Assembly (NCBI GenBank): GCA_008704415.1
Contig: VXIS01000222.1
Coordinates: forward strand, 1 to 64,000
DNA: 64,000 bases
DNA from: Sphaerosporella brunnea
Taxonomy: Eukaryota; Ascomycota; Pezizomycetes; Pezizales; Pyronemataceae
Direction of reading: 5' to 3'
How positions within the stretch are numbered: position 1 is the stretch's first letter; each line of letters starts with the position of its first letter. Under the pieces are notes generated by a model. The model saw only the letters and a program-made list of their open reading frames with translations, was not told the origin of the DNA and ran no database searches. Below, piece after piece: positions 21,731 to 32,727 of this stretch. A program made the translations under genes and the position numbers.

Positions 21731-23562
21731 AGAAGAAACTCACTCGCTATCAGATTAAGCCATAGGGCCCTGTTTAGCCATTTTCCTTATAATAGTCAAG
21801 AAGAAACTTACTTGCCGGAGTGCTGACTAGGAGCCATCGGATTCAGGTTAGCCAGCAGCCCAGCGCAGAAACGGTCGCAAGGAAACTCACATGCTATAGG
21901 ATGGAATGATTCCGCCAGCGTTAGTTATTGTCCACAATCCCTGTGCACGAACAGTGCTGGATTCTAAGGACCTCACCGCCTCTCAATCATACTTAGAGTG
22001 AGCAGCGACGTGAAATTTTAGCTGATGACCTCTGCGGTTCCTAGCACGGCGACCACCGGGGAATAAACGTACTGCTTTTTGCTATTGTCACCCGAGTTTC
22101 CCGTTATGGGTCTGTTCTTCCAGTTTTGGCATAGGCATGGAAAAGCTTACAAGCTGTCAAACGTTAGCGTTTCTCCAGCCCGGCGGAACGGAAATGCAAT
22201 GGAACTCACCGACTGTGATGCAATGTTGGTCAACGAAGCTGAAGCGGACAACAAATCGCCGAATAGGAAAGTGTGAAACTCACCGGCTACCAGATTCCCA
22301 GGCGCAGGTTAGCAATCTCTTTTTTCACACGTAATAGAGCGGCAGACACTCACTCCCTAACAGCCGATGTTCCCAGGTCTATTTCAGTGATCGATACAAC
22401 ACAGCACTGACCAACAGAAACTCACTCACTTTGATCTATCGTCAGCGACCTGTTTGTCTAAAGGTACGTACCGAACACAGGAAAGTATACATGCTGATCG
22501 AGCCATCATGAAATTAACTTGGGTTAGTGATCCACAATTTGCAGGTAACGTGGCGTTAATTAGGGTATCATGCGGTGCAGGGAGTAACTCACGGGCTATA
22601 AAAGCATTGAGACAAGTATGTCAGCCCTTAAGCCCAAAAGCACCCCGAGAATGGCGCAGGCACTTACACACTGTCACATCCAATTATTAGTATCGATCAA
22701 AAGTTGCAATCCATTCTCATTGCAAGGTGCAAGGTGATACTCACCGGCTAATAGATTCAGCCATAAAACTTGTGTCAGCTCATGTTGATTTCTGTTTTGT
22801 TTTTCTTTTCTCAGGGTTTGAAGGTCTAATGAGAGAAACCTACTCACTGTATGATCATAACGGGATACAGGTCAGCAAGCATGCACAAAGAATTCCAGAA
22901 AAACTTACGGGCTAACAGTCAAATGCGTGACGTCGCCGTTAGTAATGATCAGCGCTTCGAGTGAGAATCAGCTCACTCACTAAGATATCCAAGAGTCAGG
23001 GATCCATTCCACAAGGTCAGACGGCGAAGCAGAAACTTACTTGCTGTTGGGTACCAGTCCAAAAATTTGGCCTGGGTTAGTGAAAAAAAACTTCCCACGG
23101 GGCGAAACGGTCAGGAAGCGCACCAGCTACCAGACCACTGGTTAGCAAGGGATCCGAAACCGAACGTCTCCTGATGGATATCCTTACGCGCTATTGGATG
23201 AAAACATTCGGTGCTGGTTAGCGAACCGTCCTCGCCATAGGGCTGGTAATGGGCAAACTCACAAGCTATCAAATCGAGGTATCAGGATTTGGTTAGCAAT
23301 GACTCTTGACGGAGAAAGTTCGCTCCTAGAGAGGCGTACCCGCTGCATTATCCAGGGAAAGATGCACAGTCAGCTATTCAACCCAACCATGTAGGCAGGC
23401 ATGACGTCCGGAGAGCCTCACCAACTGTTTATGGCGCAGCCATCGGTCCCAGTTTAGCCATAGCCATCCAGTAACTCAATGCAAGACCAGGAACGGTGCA
23501 CAAAAAACTCACAGACTGCGAACCATTAGTCACCCACCAGGGCCACCTCAGTATATACAAGA
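21731..23562. repeat. Decayed satellite between two homogeneous arrays
   Basis: Recurrent phrases such as GAAACTCAC..GGCTA and GGTTAGC appear every ~70-95 bp but with strong divergence and length change. It appears to be the same satellite family that has escaped homogenisation. No genes. Confidence 0.6.
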
Positions 23563-23977
23563 AGGGTAGGGAAAAAACTCACAAGCTGCCACATCCAGCC
23601 ATCGGGCTCGTGTCAGTCATCCGCCATCTCAGTGTAGGAACGGTCGAGAAGAAACTCACTAGCTGTCACATCCAGCCATCGGGCTCGTGTCAGTCGTCTG
23701 CCATCTCAGTGTAGGAACGGTCGAGAAGAAACTCACTCGCTGTCACATCCAGCCATCGGGCTCGTGTCAGTCGTCTGCCATCTCAGTGTAGGAACGGTCG
23801 AGAAGAAACTCACCGGCTGTCACATCCAGCCATCGGGCTCGTGTCAGTCATCCGCCGCCGCAGTGTAGGAACGGTCGAGAAGAAACTCACCGGCTGTCCC
23901 ATCCAGCCATCGGGCTCGTGTCAGTCGTCTGCCATCTCAGTGTAGGAACGGTCGAGAAGAAACTCACATGCTGTCAC
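23563..23977. repeat. 77-bp satellite, left part of the split array
   Basis: Five units, the last interrupted by the retrotransposon after GCTGTCAC. Unit types at 23794-23948 (CG/GCCGCA, CG with GTCCC/ATCTCA, AT) are repeated in the same order at 31782-31936 on the other side of the insertion. Confidence 0.95.
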
Positions 23978-24797
23978 TGTAACGCGGCTCTGTCTACCAG
24001 AGAGGCGTGGAATTGAACCCGTGACTTTGGGAAAATGACTTGCAAAATCCTAAACAATAGAATTTTAAGGGCTATTCTGTCGGGTGGACACTAATGGTTC
24101 TTGTTGCTGAAGATAAAGGGGTTCTCTCGGCGGAAGCAATCCTACTTATAGTAGAACGCCGCTCCAGAGACTACCGTCTCCCTGAGTAATACTCAGCCTT
24201 TACTCCTTGCTGGCTTTCCGACAGTCTCTACGACTGCGGGCGTCAGGCGCGCACAGAGATCGCCCCACCTTCCTATGACTCACTCTTTGATTCCAAATCA
24301 TGAGTCATAGACATGGGTCGCACCCGGATACCCCGCTCCGTAAGCGTTGTATTCTCGTGTTGCAGGAAGATGCTCAGCCCTATTGGCTCCATCTCCCGAT
24401 CTTCTGCGTCGCATGCCCTACGCAACAACCACACTTACTATGGAGGTTCTAGGCCGAGTGATTCTTCCCTTTTTCGGCTCTACGCCTTCCGGTTGATCAC
24501 TCCTGACCCCTCCGATCGTCAGGCTAGTTCCTGGAACAGGCAGGTCAACGAAGATATCTCGGAAGAGCTCTAACAATAGCCTATACTATTGTTATCTCCG
24601 AACCGGATGCTCCTCCCAGGTAGCGTCCCACCTGAGGCACCCGATCTCCGAGTTCTTCCATAGCGTCACTCAAGCTAGCTACTATGATCCGGAGCCACCC
24701 GGCTATCACGTGCCCTCGAGGCGATCACTATGCAGACTCTATTCTATTCCCCTAGCTGACTACTTAGAGCACATGTCACGTGACCATACCCGTGACA
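23978..24797 (-). repeat. 3' LTR of the gypsy element (820 bp)
   Basis: It begins TGTAACGCGG and ends CGTGACA on the plus strand and is directly repeated at 30752-31575. It adjoins the polypurine tract on its inner side. Confidence 0.95.
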
Positions 24798-24811
24798 TTA
24801 CTCCCCTCCTA
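24798..24811 (-). other. Polypurine tract of the gypsy element
   Basis: On the minus strand the bases before the 3' LTR read TAGGAGGGGAGTAA, a purine-rich run in the position where plus-strand DNA synthesis is primed. Confidence 0.75.
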
Positions 24812-24877
24812 ACTAATCTCGTCTCGAGATACTAACTTTCAATTTTCAAGTGTAAGGAATCTAACCAAGGAAATCCT

Positions 24878-27800
24878 TCATTTTATTCTACTATCCCTCA
24901 CCTGTCGGGAATATCTCTCATGGAACTCCTTGAGCATACGGCTGACAGTTTCGTCGCCTTCTAAGTGCTCCCATGGTTCCCACGTGGCTTCCTCTGGAGG
25001 ATAGCCTTTCCAGAACACCAAGTACTCGACCCTCTTCTTCTGCCGGTTGAGCCTGCTTTTGGCGATCTTGTCGACCACCCAGTATTTCTCTCCATCTATC
25101 TCTTCGGGAGGAGGTAGACTTTGGTGTCTTCCAGGAAGCTTTGACTCCCTGTATGGCTCCACCAAGGACACATGATAGACTGGATGCATCTCCATAGCTG
25201 GAGGCAACCGGACCTTCACCGCTCGTTTCCCTATCAACTTTATGATTGGGAACGGCCCGATCTTCTTGTGATCAAGCTTCTTTGAGGGCCTCTTTGTCCG
25301 TATGTTGCGAGCGTCTATCATCACCTTATCTCCCACTTTGAACGAAGGCTGGCTTTGCGCTTTCGCGTCGTGCCACTTTGCCATCCGTGTCTGTGCTTGA
25401 TAGATGTTTTCTTTCAGGAACTCCAAGATTCCCTTCCAGCGTGTGAGCAACAGCTCACTTGCTGGGTTGGACCATTCCTGCCCTTCGGCTGGCTTGATCC
25501 ACTGTGTTTCTGGCTGGAACATATAGTTCGCCTGAAACGGAGACATCTTGGTAGTCTCGGAGACTGCCGTATTATAGGCAAATTCTGCCATCGGCAACAG
25601 GTCTACCCAGTCGTCCTGTTGGAAGGAACAGTAGTGTCTGACGTACTGTTCCAACACGGAGTTGATTCGCTCAGTCTGTCCATCGGTCTGTGGATGGAAA
25701 GCTGTGGACATAGACAACTTGACGTCCAAATGTTCCATCAACTCCTTCCAGAAGTGCGACGTGAACTTCGCATCTCTATCAGACACGATCTCTGAGGGTA
25801 GGCCATGGAGCCTCCAAATCTCCTTTGCGAAGAGTTTTGCTAACTCTTGTACTGGGGTCTCTTCATTCGTCTTCAATGGAATGAAGTGCGCCATCTTGGT
25901 GAGACGGTCTACTATTACCCACACCTGGGTGTAGCCGTCAGACTCTGGCAATGCCACTATAAAGTCCATCGAGATAGACTTCCATGGACGGTACGGAATC
26001 TCTAAGGGCTGCAACAGCCCATACTTCTTATGCCTGCTGGTTTTATCTCTCTGACAAGTATCGCAGCTTCTGACATAGTCTCGTACGTCCTCGTCCATCT
26101 TAGACCAGAAGAAGTTCTGCTTCATTCTTTCTGCGGTCTTGAACTGTCCAAAGTGGCCTGCTGCCTTTGAGTCGTGATTCTCTTGCAAGATCCGTAGCTT
26201 GAGCTGTGGGTCATTAGGGATTACCCATCTATTCTCGTAGAACAGAAGTCCCTCTTTAACCTCAAACTCCTCTGCTACATTTGGATCCTGCCTCTCTACT
26301 GCTTCTCTTGTCTTCACCCAATCTTGGTCTGCGGCTGCTGCTCTACGCAACGCCTCCAAGAAGGGCTCTGGCAACTGGACCTCTCTGGATCCAGCAAGCT
26401 TGGCAGAGCTCATTACGAGTTGTCCAGGCTTGAAGAAGCTCATCTCGGGAGCTTTACTCCCCTCCTCTGGGGCGTAGTCCCAACGCCTCGATAACACATC
26501 AGCCTTCGTGTTCTTATCTCCAGGCCGATATATCACCTTGAAGTTAAACTCTGCTAGGTGTTCTGCCCAACGGGCTTGACGTCTTGTCAACACCTTTGTC
26601 GACGCAAAGTACTCCAAGTTCTTGTGATCCGTATACACCGTGATTTCGCCAGCCACTGATTTCAACATATGTTCCCATTCTTGAAATGCTACCACAATGG
26701 CTAACATTTCCTTGTCATGAATGTCATAGTTGATCTCGGCCGGCTTGAACTTTCGCGAGTGAAAGGCTACTGGGTGTAATCGGACATCATCCTGTATCTG
26801 GGAGAGGATAGCGGCAAGCGCAAAGTCGCTAGCATCCGTCTCCACAATTGTCTGTCTTTCAGGATGAAAGTGGACTAGGATAGGAGCCTCAATGAATTTT
26901 CTCTTGAGCTCCTCAAACGCCTGCTGACACTTGGAGGACCACTCGAAGGCTACACCCTTCTTGGTCAACTCCGTCAGCGGCGCAACTATCTTGGAGAATC
27001 CACTAATGAATCTCCTGTAGAAGTTCGCGAATCCTATAAAGGCTTGCACGTCCTTCACCTTCTGAGGTGCCACCCACTCTTGGATGGTCTTAACCTTACT
27101 TGGGGACATTGAAATCCCCTCTGAGGATATCTGGTATCCTAGGTATTCTACTTCCGAGACGTGGAAACAACTCTTCTTTATTGAAGCACACAACCTTGTC
27201 TGCTTCAACTTCTCTAGAACTTTCTTCACAAGCTCTATATGTCTCTCTTCTGTCTCGGAGTAGATGAGTATGTCATCGATATAGACGACTACTCCTTCAT
27301 CTAACAGTTCTCGAAGAACTGTGTTGATCATAGCCTGAAAGGTAGCGGGCGCATTGCACAGACCAAACGGCATGACCAGGTACTCAAACAGCCCATAATC
27401 GCGTCCTAAACGCTGTCTTCCACTCGTCTCCCTCCGCGATTCGAATGAGATTGTACCCATTCTTTAGGTCCAGCTTAGTGAATATCTTAGCCTTTCCCAA
27501 TCGCTCACGAAGTTCTGACATTAGTGGCAGCGGGGTGCGGTCCTTGACTGTCACCTTGTTTAACCCTCGATAGTCGACGCACAAGCGAAGACTTCCATCA
27601 GGCTTAGGGACGAAGATGATAGGGGCCGCAGCTGCTGACTTGGACTGTCGGATCTTGCCTGAGGCAAGCTCCTTGCGGAGGTATTCTCTTAACACCTCCA
27701 ACTCTTTTTCTGACAGAGGGTATATGGGCCCATAGGGCGGTACTGCCCCTTCTATCAGTCTAATCTCATGGTCGTATGAGGTGTGGTCAGGAAGACGATT

Positions 27801-28448
27801 GATTTCTTCTTCACTGAACACTGAAGCCCATTCGCGGTACTGCTCTGGCAGTCTCTCCGCGATGTCACCTCCTTCCTCATCGTGCCAATCTATACTATTC
27901 ACAACCCAAGGCTTGCCCTCTTGAAGTAACTTGACAAAGTTCTTCACAGCTTGCCTTACTGACACTGGGAGGCAATGCTGACGGCAGTACTCACTGCGCC
28001 ACTGCATCGTCCCGGTCTGCCAGTCTATGTCCGGGTTGTGCTGTTCTAACCAGGAGATGGGTATATAGCCCGAGACCTCTGTCTCCAGCTGACCTATCTC
28101 CCAAGTCATTTCTTCTTGGTGCTCCCCAATCCTCATACATAAGAGGTTGGTATAGCGGGCACCAGTCTCTGCTAATGGGGTCCCATCTGCCCCGGTCACT
28201 TGGATGGGAGTGTCTCTTTTTATCCATGGCAACTTATGCTCGAACACAAAGTCTTTATTCAAGATAGGCCCAGAACACCCTGAGTCAATCAAGAACCTTC
28301 CTTTGCAACTACGAGACTTGCCATACTCAGTGGTCCACCAAATGTCTGCCACCAGGAACATTCTCTTCCCGTGTCTTGGAGGATCCACTCTAGGCTTCTT
28401 AGGCATTTGCCTTTCTGCCACTACCGTTTTTCTCTTAAGGGGGTTCAT
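24878..28448 (-). pseudogene. gypsy pol: protease, RT, RNase H, integrase, chromodomain (frameshifted)
   Basis: The first frame (ATG at 28448, ~354 codons) holds an aspartic-protease motif (FLIDSGCSG) and the N-terminal half of reverse transcriptase (VPKPDGSLRLCVDYRGLN, FTKLDLKNGY). It runs into a stop near 27384. The second frame (to 24878) continues with RT (LVMPFGLCNAPATFQ, catalytic YIDD), RNase H (VETDASDFALAAILSQ, TDHKNLEY), an integrase zinc finger (H..H..CDTCQ), the integrase core with Asp in SMDFIV and SDRDAKFTS, and a C-terminal chromodomain (YLVFWKGYPPEEATWEPWEHL). The frames overlap at about 27395-27400, where one surplus base separates them. Apart from that single lesion the coding sequence is clean. 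Programmed frameshifting in the middle of RT would be unprecedented to my knowledge, so a mutation is the simple reading. Confidence 0.9.
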
Positions 28449-28651
28449 GGTTCAGTACGTCTTAGGCCTTTCGACACCTAAGCAAGCGCAACGTCTTGCT
28501 GAACTACGTCTCTGTGGGATACTGGTCTGTCTTTTTACCTGTATGCACTCTGCTGACTCTTATATGCCAGCATATTTCGGGTACTAAACCCATCCTCAGA
28601 GAGCCTTTTTCCTTAAGAACGACTATTTAATTTCAACTATGAAATTCCTAA

Positions 28652-30711
28652 CTACAAAGCCCAGATATCCAGATCTGAGTCTTCTCCTTCGGGGATCTCC
28701 AGGATCCTACCCGACGCAGCTGTAGGGGCCTGAGGCTGCGTGCTAGCAACCTTAGCCTTCTTCTCAGACTTCTCGTCTGAGTCCTCAGCCTTTCTCTTCT
28801 TTGAGCTAGCCACCTTCTGGGTGACTGGCTCCTTAGTGAAGCATTCGAACCAGGAGTGATTCTTCTTGCCACACTTCAAGCAGAGCTTTTCCTTAGCCCG
28901 CTGGTCAAGGACATCCTTACTGATGCCCTTAAGTTCGACGGTCTTATCCTTCCAGGCGCCGTCTTTCTTTGGCTTGTCCTTGCTGGACGAAGCCTTGTCT
29001 GTGGGTTTGGAAGCCGGGTTGGGCTTTGAACCCTGTCCCTTCTCCTTCCCGTTGCTCTTGCCACCTTGACTGGTGGACTTCTTGTGGTGCCGTTCCCAAT
29101 CTTCCAGGACATGGCCCATGTCTCGCAACATGGCCATCTGGGCACTCACATCGTTGGGCTTAGGCTGAACCTTCGCCCAATCCTTGGACAGTTCTTCGGA
29201 CAGCCCCTCCTTGAGCTTATCCTTGACCATGTCCCCTACGTAACCAGTGATCCACATCAATCTGGTTACCTCATCCAGGAAGGCATCAATGCCGGCTGTC
29301 TGCCGCAACTTCTGCCATTCCTGTACTGCCTTGTCACGATTGACACGGCCGCCGAACGAGGCCCTAAGGCTAGCCTCAAATCTCTCCCAGGTGGCGAAGC
29401 TGGGGTCATTGATCCAGAATCCTCTGACACGGATCGACTCCTTTCGATCTATGTTGATTTTGTAGGTGGCGAACCAGTCGTACGCCGCCTCTTCCATCAA
29501 CTAATCCTGCCAAGAGGATCTTGGTGAGGTCGTCTGGGTAAGACCTCGGGTTGAGCCTGAAGTATGAGTCCAGGCTCGATAGGAACCGGTTAAGGTCTCG
29601 TTCCTTGCCCTTGAAGGGCTTTGGTTCGGGCACCTTAATCGACCTTGGCTGTTGCTCAGCCTCTATGTGGGGCCTTGGATTGGCCCCAAGCTCCTTGATG
29701 ATTTGGCGACGGTGCCACTTCTTCCAGCGTACTGGGCTGTCGCTGGAGATCTGGTTCGGGGTCGGAATCGTCGTCATCATCGTCATCGGAATCTCCTGGT
29801 GGAGGTGGTCCTCCACTGATTCCTCCTCTTCTACCTCCAGAGCCACCAGCGCCTCCTGCACCAGCCGGCTCTGGACTCTCAATCCTCCTAACGGGGCTTT
29901 CCATACCCCTCGACTGACTATCTCCTCCTTCCACCTCTCCTGATATTCCCAATCCTTGTGTTCCACCTGGCCGGACAGCAGCTCCTCTCATCATGTACTT
30001 GTCGAGGAGTCGGGGGTGCTGAGGGTATTGGCGTCTGGTGGATTACCGGTCGCTTGCTTCGCTTAGCAACTCCCTTTTTCGCTTTCGGCTTTGTAAGCCA
30101 ATCGGGGTCCGTCAGCGGAGTTGTCCGCGATGGAACCTTTGCGGACAATCCTGAGGGGTACGTGCGAGGCTTGCGACGATTGCGGTGGGATGGGGGGAAC
30201 GGAGGCAGGCTTCTCGGTACTTCGGCCTGCGTCCAGTGACTCTTGGCCGCTTCTTCCTCTAAGGAGACCGCTGAGGTCCCAGAGGGCTGACTGGGGTTGG
30301 CTCCCAGTCCATCTGATCATCCTGCAAGGTCGTCCTTGCTCAGCTAGACCGACTGAGCTCTTGGTACATGAGCTGGACATGTTGCTGCATCTCAGCAATT
30401 GCCATCTCATGAAGCCTACGAGTAGCCTCATTGCTGCTCGACTATCCGTGCGAGCACAGTGTATGCTCCACGGACCTGATCCTTGACTAACTCAAAGACC
30501 AACTCCTGGAATCTGCTGAAACAGCTGATCCATATTTGCCGCGGAGTCGATAGACTCCGGGACATCTTTTGCCTGCAACCCCTAAGATGAGGGAAGCGAC
30601 TTCTCGAGGGTTTCTAACTATGAGGCGACGATTGTCGGCCTCGGGATACTGCTGGGGGTTCCACTCGAGGAGCGGAACCTGGGGGGTCGGCTCGATGGTG
30701 ATAGATGCCAT
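28652..30711 (-). pseudogene. gypsy gag with zinc knuckle (several frame changes)
   Basis: The Gag start is probably the ATG at 30711, followed by Pro/Asp/Gly-rich sequence with an acidic run. The capsid-like part includes FKGKERDLNRFLSSLDSYF near 29600 and AAYDWFATYKINID near 29480. A basic stretch and one CCHC knuckle, CLKCGKKNHSWFEC, follow near 28880. These parts lie in different frames: one frame change is near 29510 and at least one more lies upstream between about 29700 and 30480, where the early frame also meets a stop. Gag would coat the RNA and form the particle; this copy cannot. gag and pol are separated by about 200 bp. Confidence 0.8.
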
Positions 30712-30738
30712 TATTGAGGATGCCAGGCGACAGGAATT

Positions 30739-30749
30739 CTTAAAATTCT
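30739..30749 (-). other. Self-primer binding site of the gypsy element
   Basis: Two bases after the 5' LTR (minus sense) the sequence is AGAATTTTAAG. Its exact 11-nt complement, CTTAAAATTCT, lies inside the LTR at 30843-30833 (minus sense), ~92 nt from the LTR end and some 80-85 nt downstream of a TATA-like CTATAAGTAG. The spacing and 11-nt length match the Tf1/sushi arrangement, in which the mRNA 5' end folds back and primes reverse transcription. No tRNA-complementary ..TGG site is visible here. Confidence 0.75.
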
Positions 30750-30751
30750 GA

Positions 30752-31575
30752 TGTAACGCGGCTCTGTCTACCAGAGAGGCGTGGAATTGAACCCGTGACT
30801 TTGGGAAACTGACTTGCAAAATCCTAAACAATAGAATTTTAAGGGCTATTCTGTCGGGTGGACACTAATGGTTCTTGTTGCTGAAGATAAAGGGGTTCTC
30901 TCGGCGGAAGCAATCCTACTTATAGTAGGAACGCCGCTCCAGAGACTACCGTCTCCCTGAGTAATACTCAGCCTTCACTCCTTGCTGGCTTTCCGACAGT
31001 CTCTACGACTGTGGGCGTCAAGGCGCGCACAGAGATCGCCCCACCTTCCTATGACTCACTCTTTGATTTCAAATCATGAGTCATAGATATGGGTCGCACC
31101 CGGAATACCCCACTTCTACCAGGGTCGTATTCTCGTGTCGCAGGTAGATGCTCAGCCCCATTGGCTCCATCTCCCGATCTTCTGCGTCGCATGCCTTACG
31201 CGACAACCATACTTACTATGGAGGTTCTAGGCCGAGTGATTCTTCCCTTTTTCGGCTCAACGCCTTCCGGTTGATCACTCCTGACCCCTCCGATCGTCAT
31301 GCTAGTTCCCGGAACAGGTAGGTCAACGAAGATATCTCGGAAGAGCTCTAACAATAGCCTATACTATTGTCATCTCCGAATCGGGTTCTCTTCTCAGATA
31401 GCGTCCTATCTGAGGCACCCGATCTCCGAGTTCTTCCACAGCGTCACTCAAGCTAGCTACTATGATCCGGAGCCACCCGGCTATCACGTGCTCTTGAAGC
31501 GATCACTATGCAGACTCTATTCTATTCCCCTAGCTGACTACTTAGAGCACATGTCACGTGACCATACCCGTGACA
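30752..31575 (-). repeat. 5' LTR of the gypsy element (824 bp)
   Basis: Direct repeat of 23978-24797. In minus sense it contains the TATA-like CTATAAGTAG (around 30930) and the inferred transcript start at 30843. Confidence 0.95.
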
Positions 31576-32510
31576 GTCACATCCAGCCATCGGGCTCGTG
31601 TCAGTCGTCCGCCACGGCAGTGTAGGAACGGTCGAGAAGAAACTCACTAGCTGTCACATCCAGCCATCGGGCTCGTGTCAGTCGTCTGCCATCTCAGTGT
31701 AGGAACGGTCGAGAAGAAACTCACTCGCTGTCACATCCAGCCATCGGGCTCGTGTCAGTCATCCGCCGCCGCAGTGTAGGAACGGTCGAGAAGAAACTCA
31801 CCGGCTGTCACATCCAGCCATCGGGCTCGTGTCAGTCATCCGCCGCCGCAGTGTAGGAACGGTCGAGAAGAAACTCACCGGCTGTCCCATCCAGCCATCA
31901 GGCTCGTGTCAGTCGTCTACCATCTCAGTGTAGGAACGGTCGAGAAGAAACTCACATGCTGTCACATCCAGCCATCGGGCTCGTGTCAGTCGTCCGCCAC
32001 GGCAGTGTAGGAACGGTCGAGAAGAAACTCACAAGCTGCCACATCCAGCCATCGGGTTCGTGTCAGTCATCCGCCGCCGCAGTGTAGGAACGGTCGAGAA
32101 GAAACTCACTCGCTGTCACATCCAGCCATCGGGCTCGTGTCAGTCGTCCGCCACGGCAGTGTAGGAACGGTCGAGAAGAAACTCACAAGCTGCCACATCC
32201 AGCCATCGGGTTCGTGTCAGTCATCCGCCGCCGCAGTGTAGGAACGGTCGAGAAGAAACTCACATGCTGTCACATCCAGCCATCGGGCTCGTGTCAGTCG
32301 TCCGCCACGGCAGTGTAGGAACGGTCGAGAAGAAACTCACTAGCTGTCACATCCAGCCATCGGGCTCGTGTCAGTCGTCTGCCATCTCAGTGTAGGAACG
32401 GTCGAGAAGAAACTCACAGGCTGTCACATCCAGCCATCGGGCTCGTGTCAGTCGTCCGCCACGGCAGTGTAGGAACGGTCGAGAAGAAACTCACCGGCTG
32501 TCACATCCAG
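31576..32510. repeat. 77-bp satellite, right part of the split array
   Basis: The interrupted unit resumes at the duplicated GTCAC and is followed by 12 further units in 77-bp steps (31628 to 32475), with the same two variable sites. Unit types alternate AT/ACGGCA, AA/GCCGCA and TC/ACGGCA between 31936 and 32244, another local higher-order pattern. After 32510 the sequence decays within about 150 bp. Confidence 0.95.
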
Positions 32511-32727
32511 CCCGATGATGGGGTTAGGTTAGCGACAGTCATGAACGCGTTTTAAGTCAGAGCGAAGTAGAAACCCACAAACTATAGGTTAAGTCCTCAC
32601 ACCCATGTAAGCAAAGGCCGACTCGAACCACCTTCACTGCGGTCAAATTTTCGGAAAACATACAGCCTATGTAAGATCCCTCAAATTAAACAAAATGTTC
32701 CATGAGCGCCAAGGTAGCTTTCGTGAC

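Larger units (their letters stand above)
23978..31575 (-). mobile_element. Ty3/gypsy LTR retrotransposon (chromovirus type), near full length, defective
   Basis: A 7.6-kb element in minus orientation: 5' LTR 31575-30752, primer-binding site, gag, pol (protease, reverse transcriptase, RNase H, integrase, chromodomain), polypurine tract, 3' LTR 24797-23978. LTRs run TGT..ACA. The 5-bp target duplication GTCAC lies at 23973-23977 and 31576-31580, inside a satellite unit that continues on the other side. The LTRs differ by a few percent by eye, including a clustered block near 24330/31107. gag and pol carry frameshifts, so this copy cannot make full proteins. The integrase C-terminal chromodomain, which in this group directs integration to marked chromatin, fits the insertion into satellite DNA. 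Confidence 0.95.

Noticed and set aside
20543..23714. Open frames of 70-80 codons in the satellite
   Set aside because: They are translations of the 77-bp unit; the period is not a multiple of three, so they cannot form a repeat protein.
30783..30797. tRNA-like B-box (GGTTCAATTCC) in the LTR
   Set aside because: The flanking bases do not form a T-arm stem, and no A-box or acceptor stem accompanies it.
20547..32510. CRISPR-like array (regular repeats with short variable parts)
   Set aside because: The repeats are contiguous 77-mers with 2- and 6-base variable cassettes drawn from a small recurring set, there are no unique spacers and no cas genes, and the genome is fungal.
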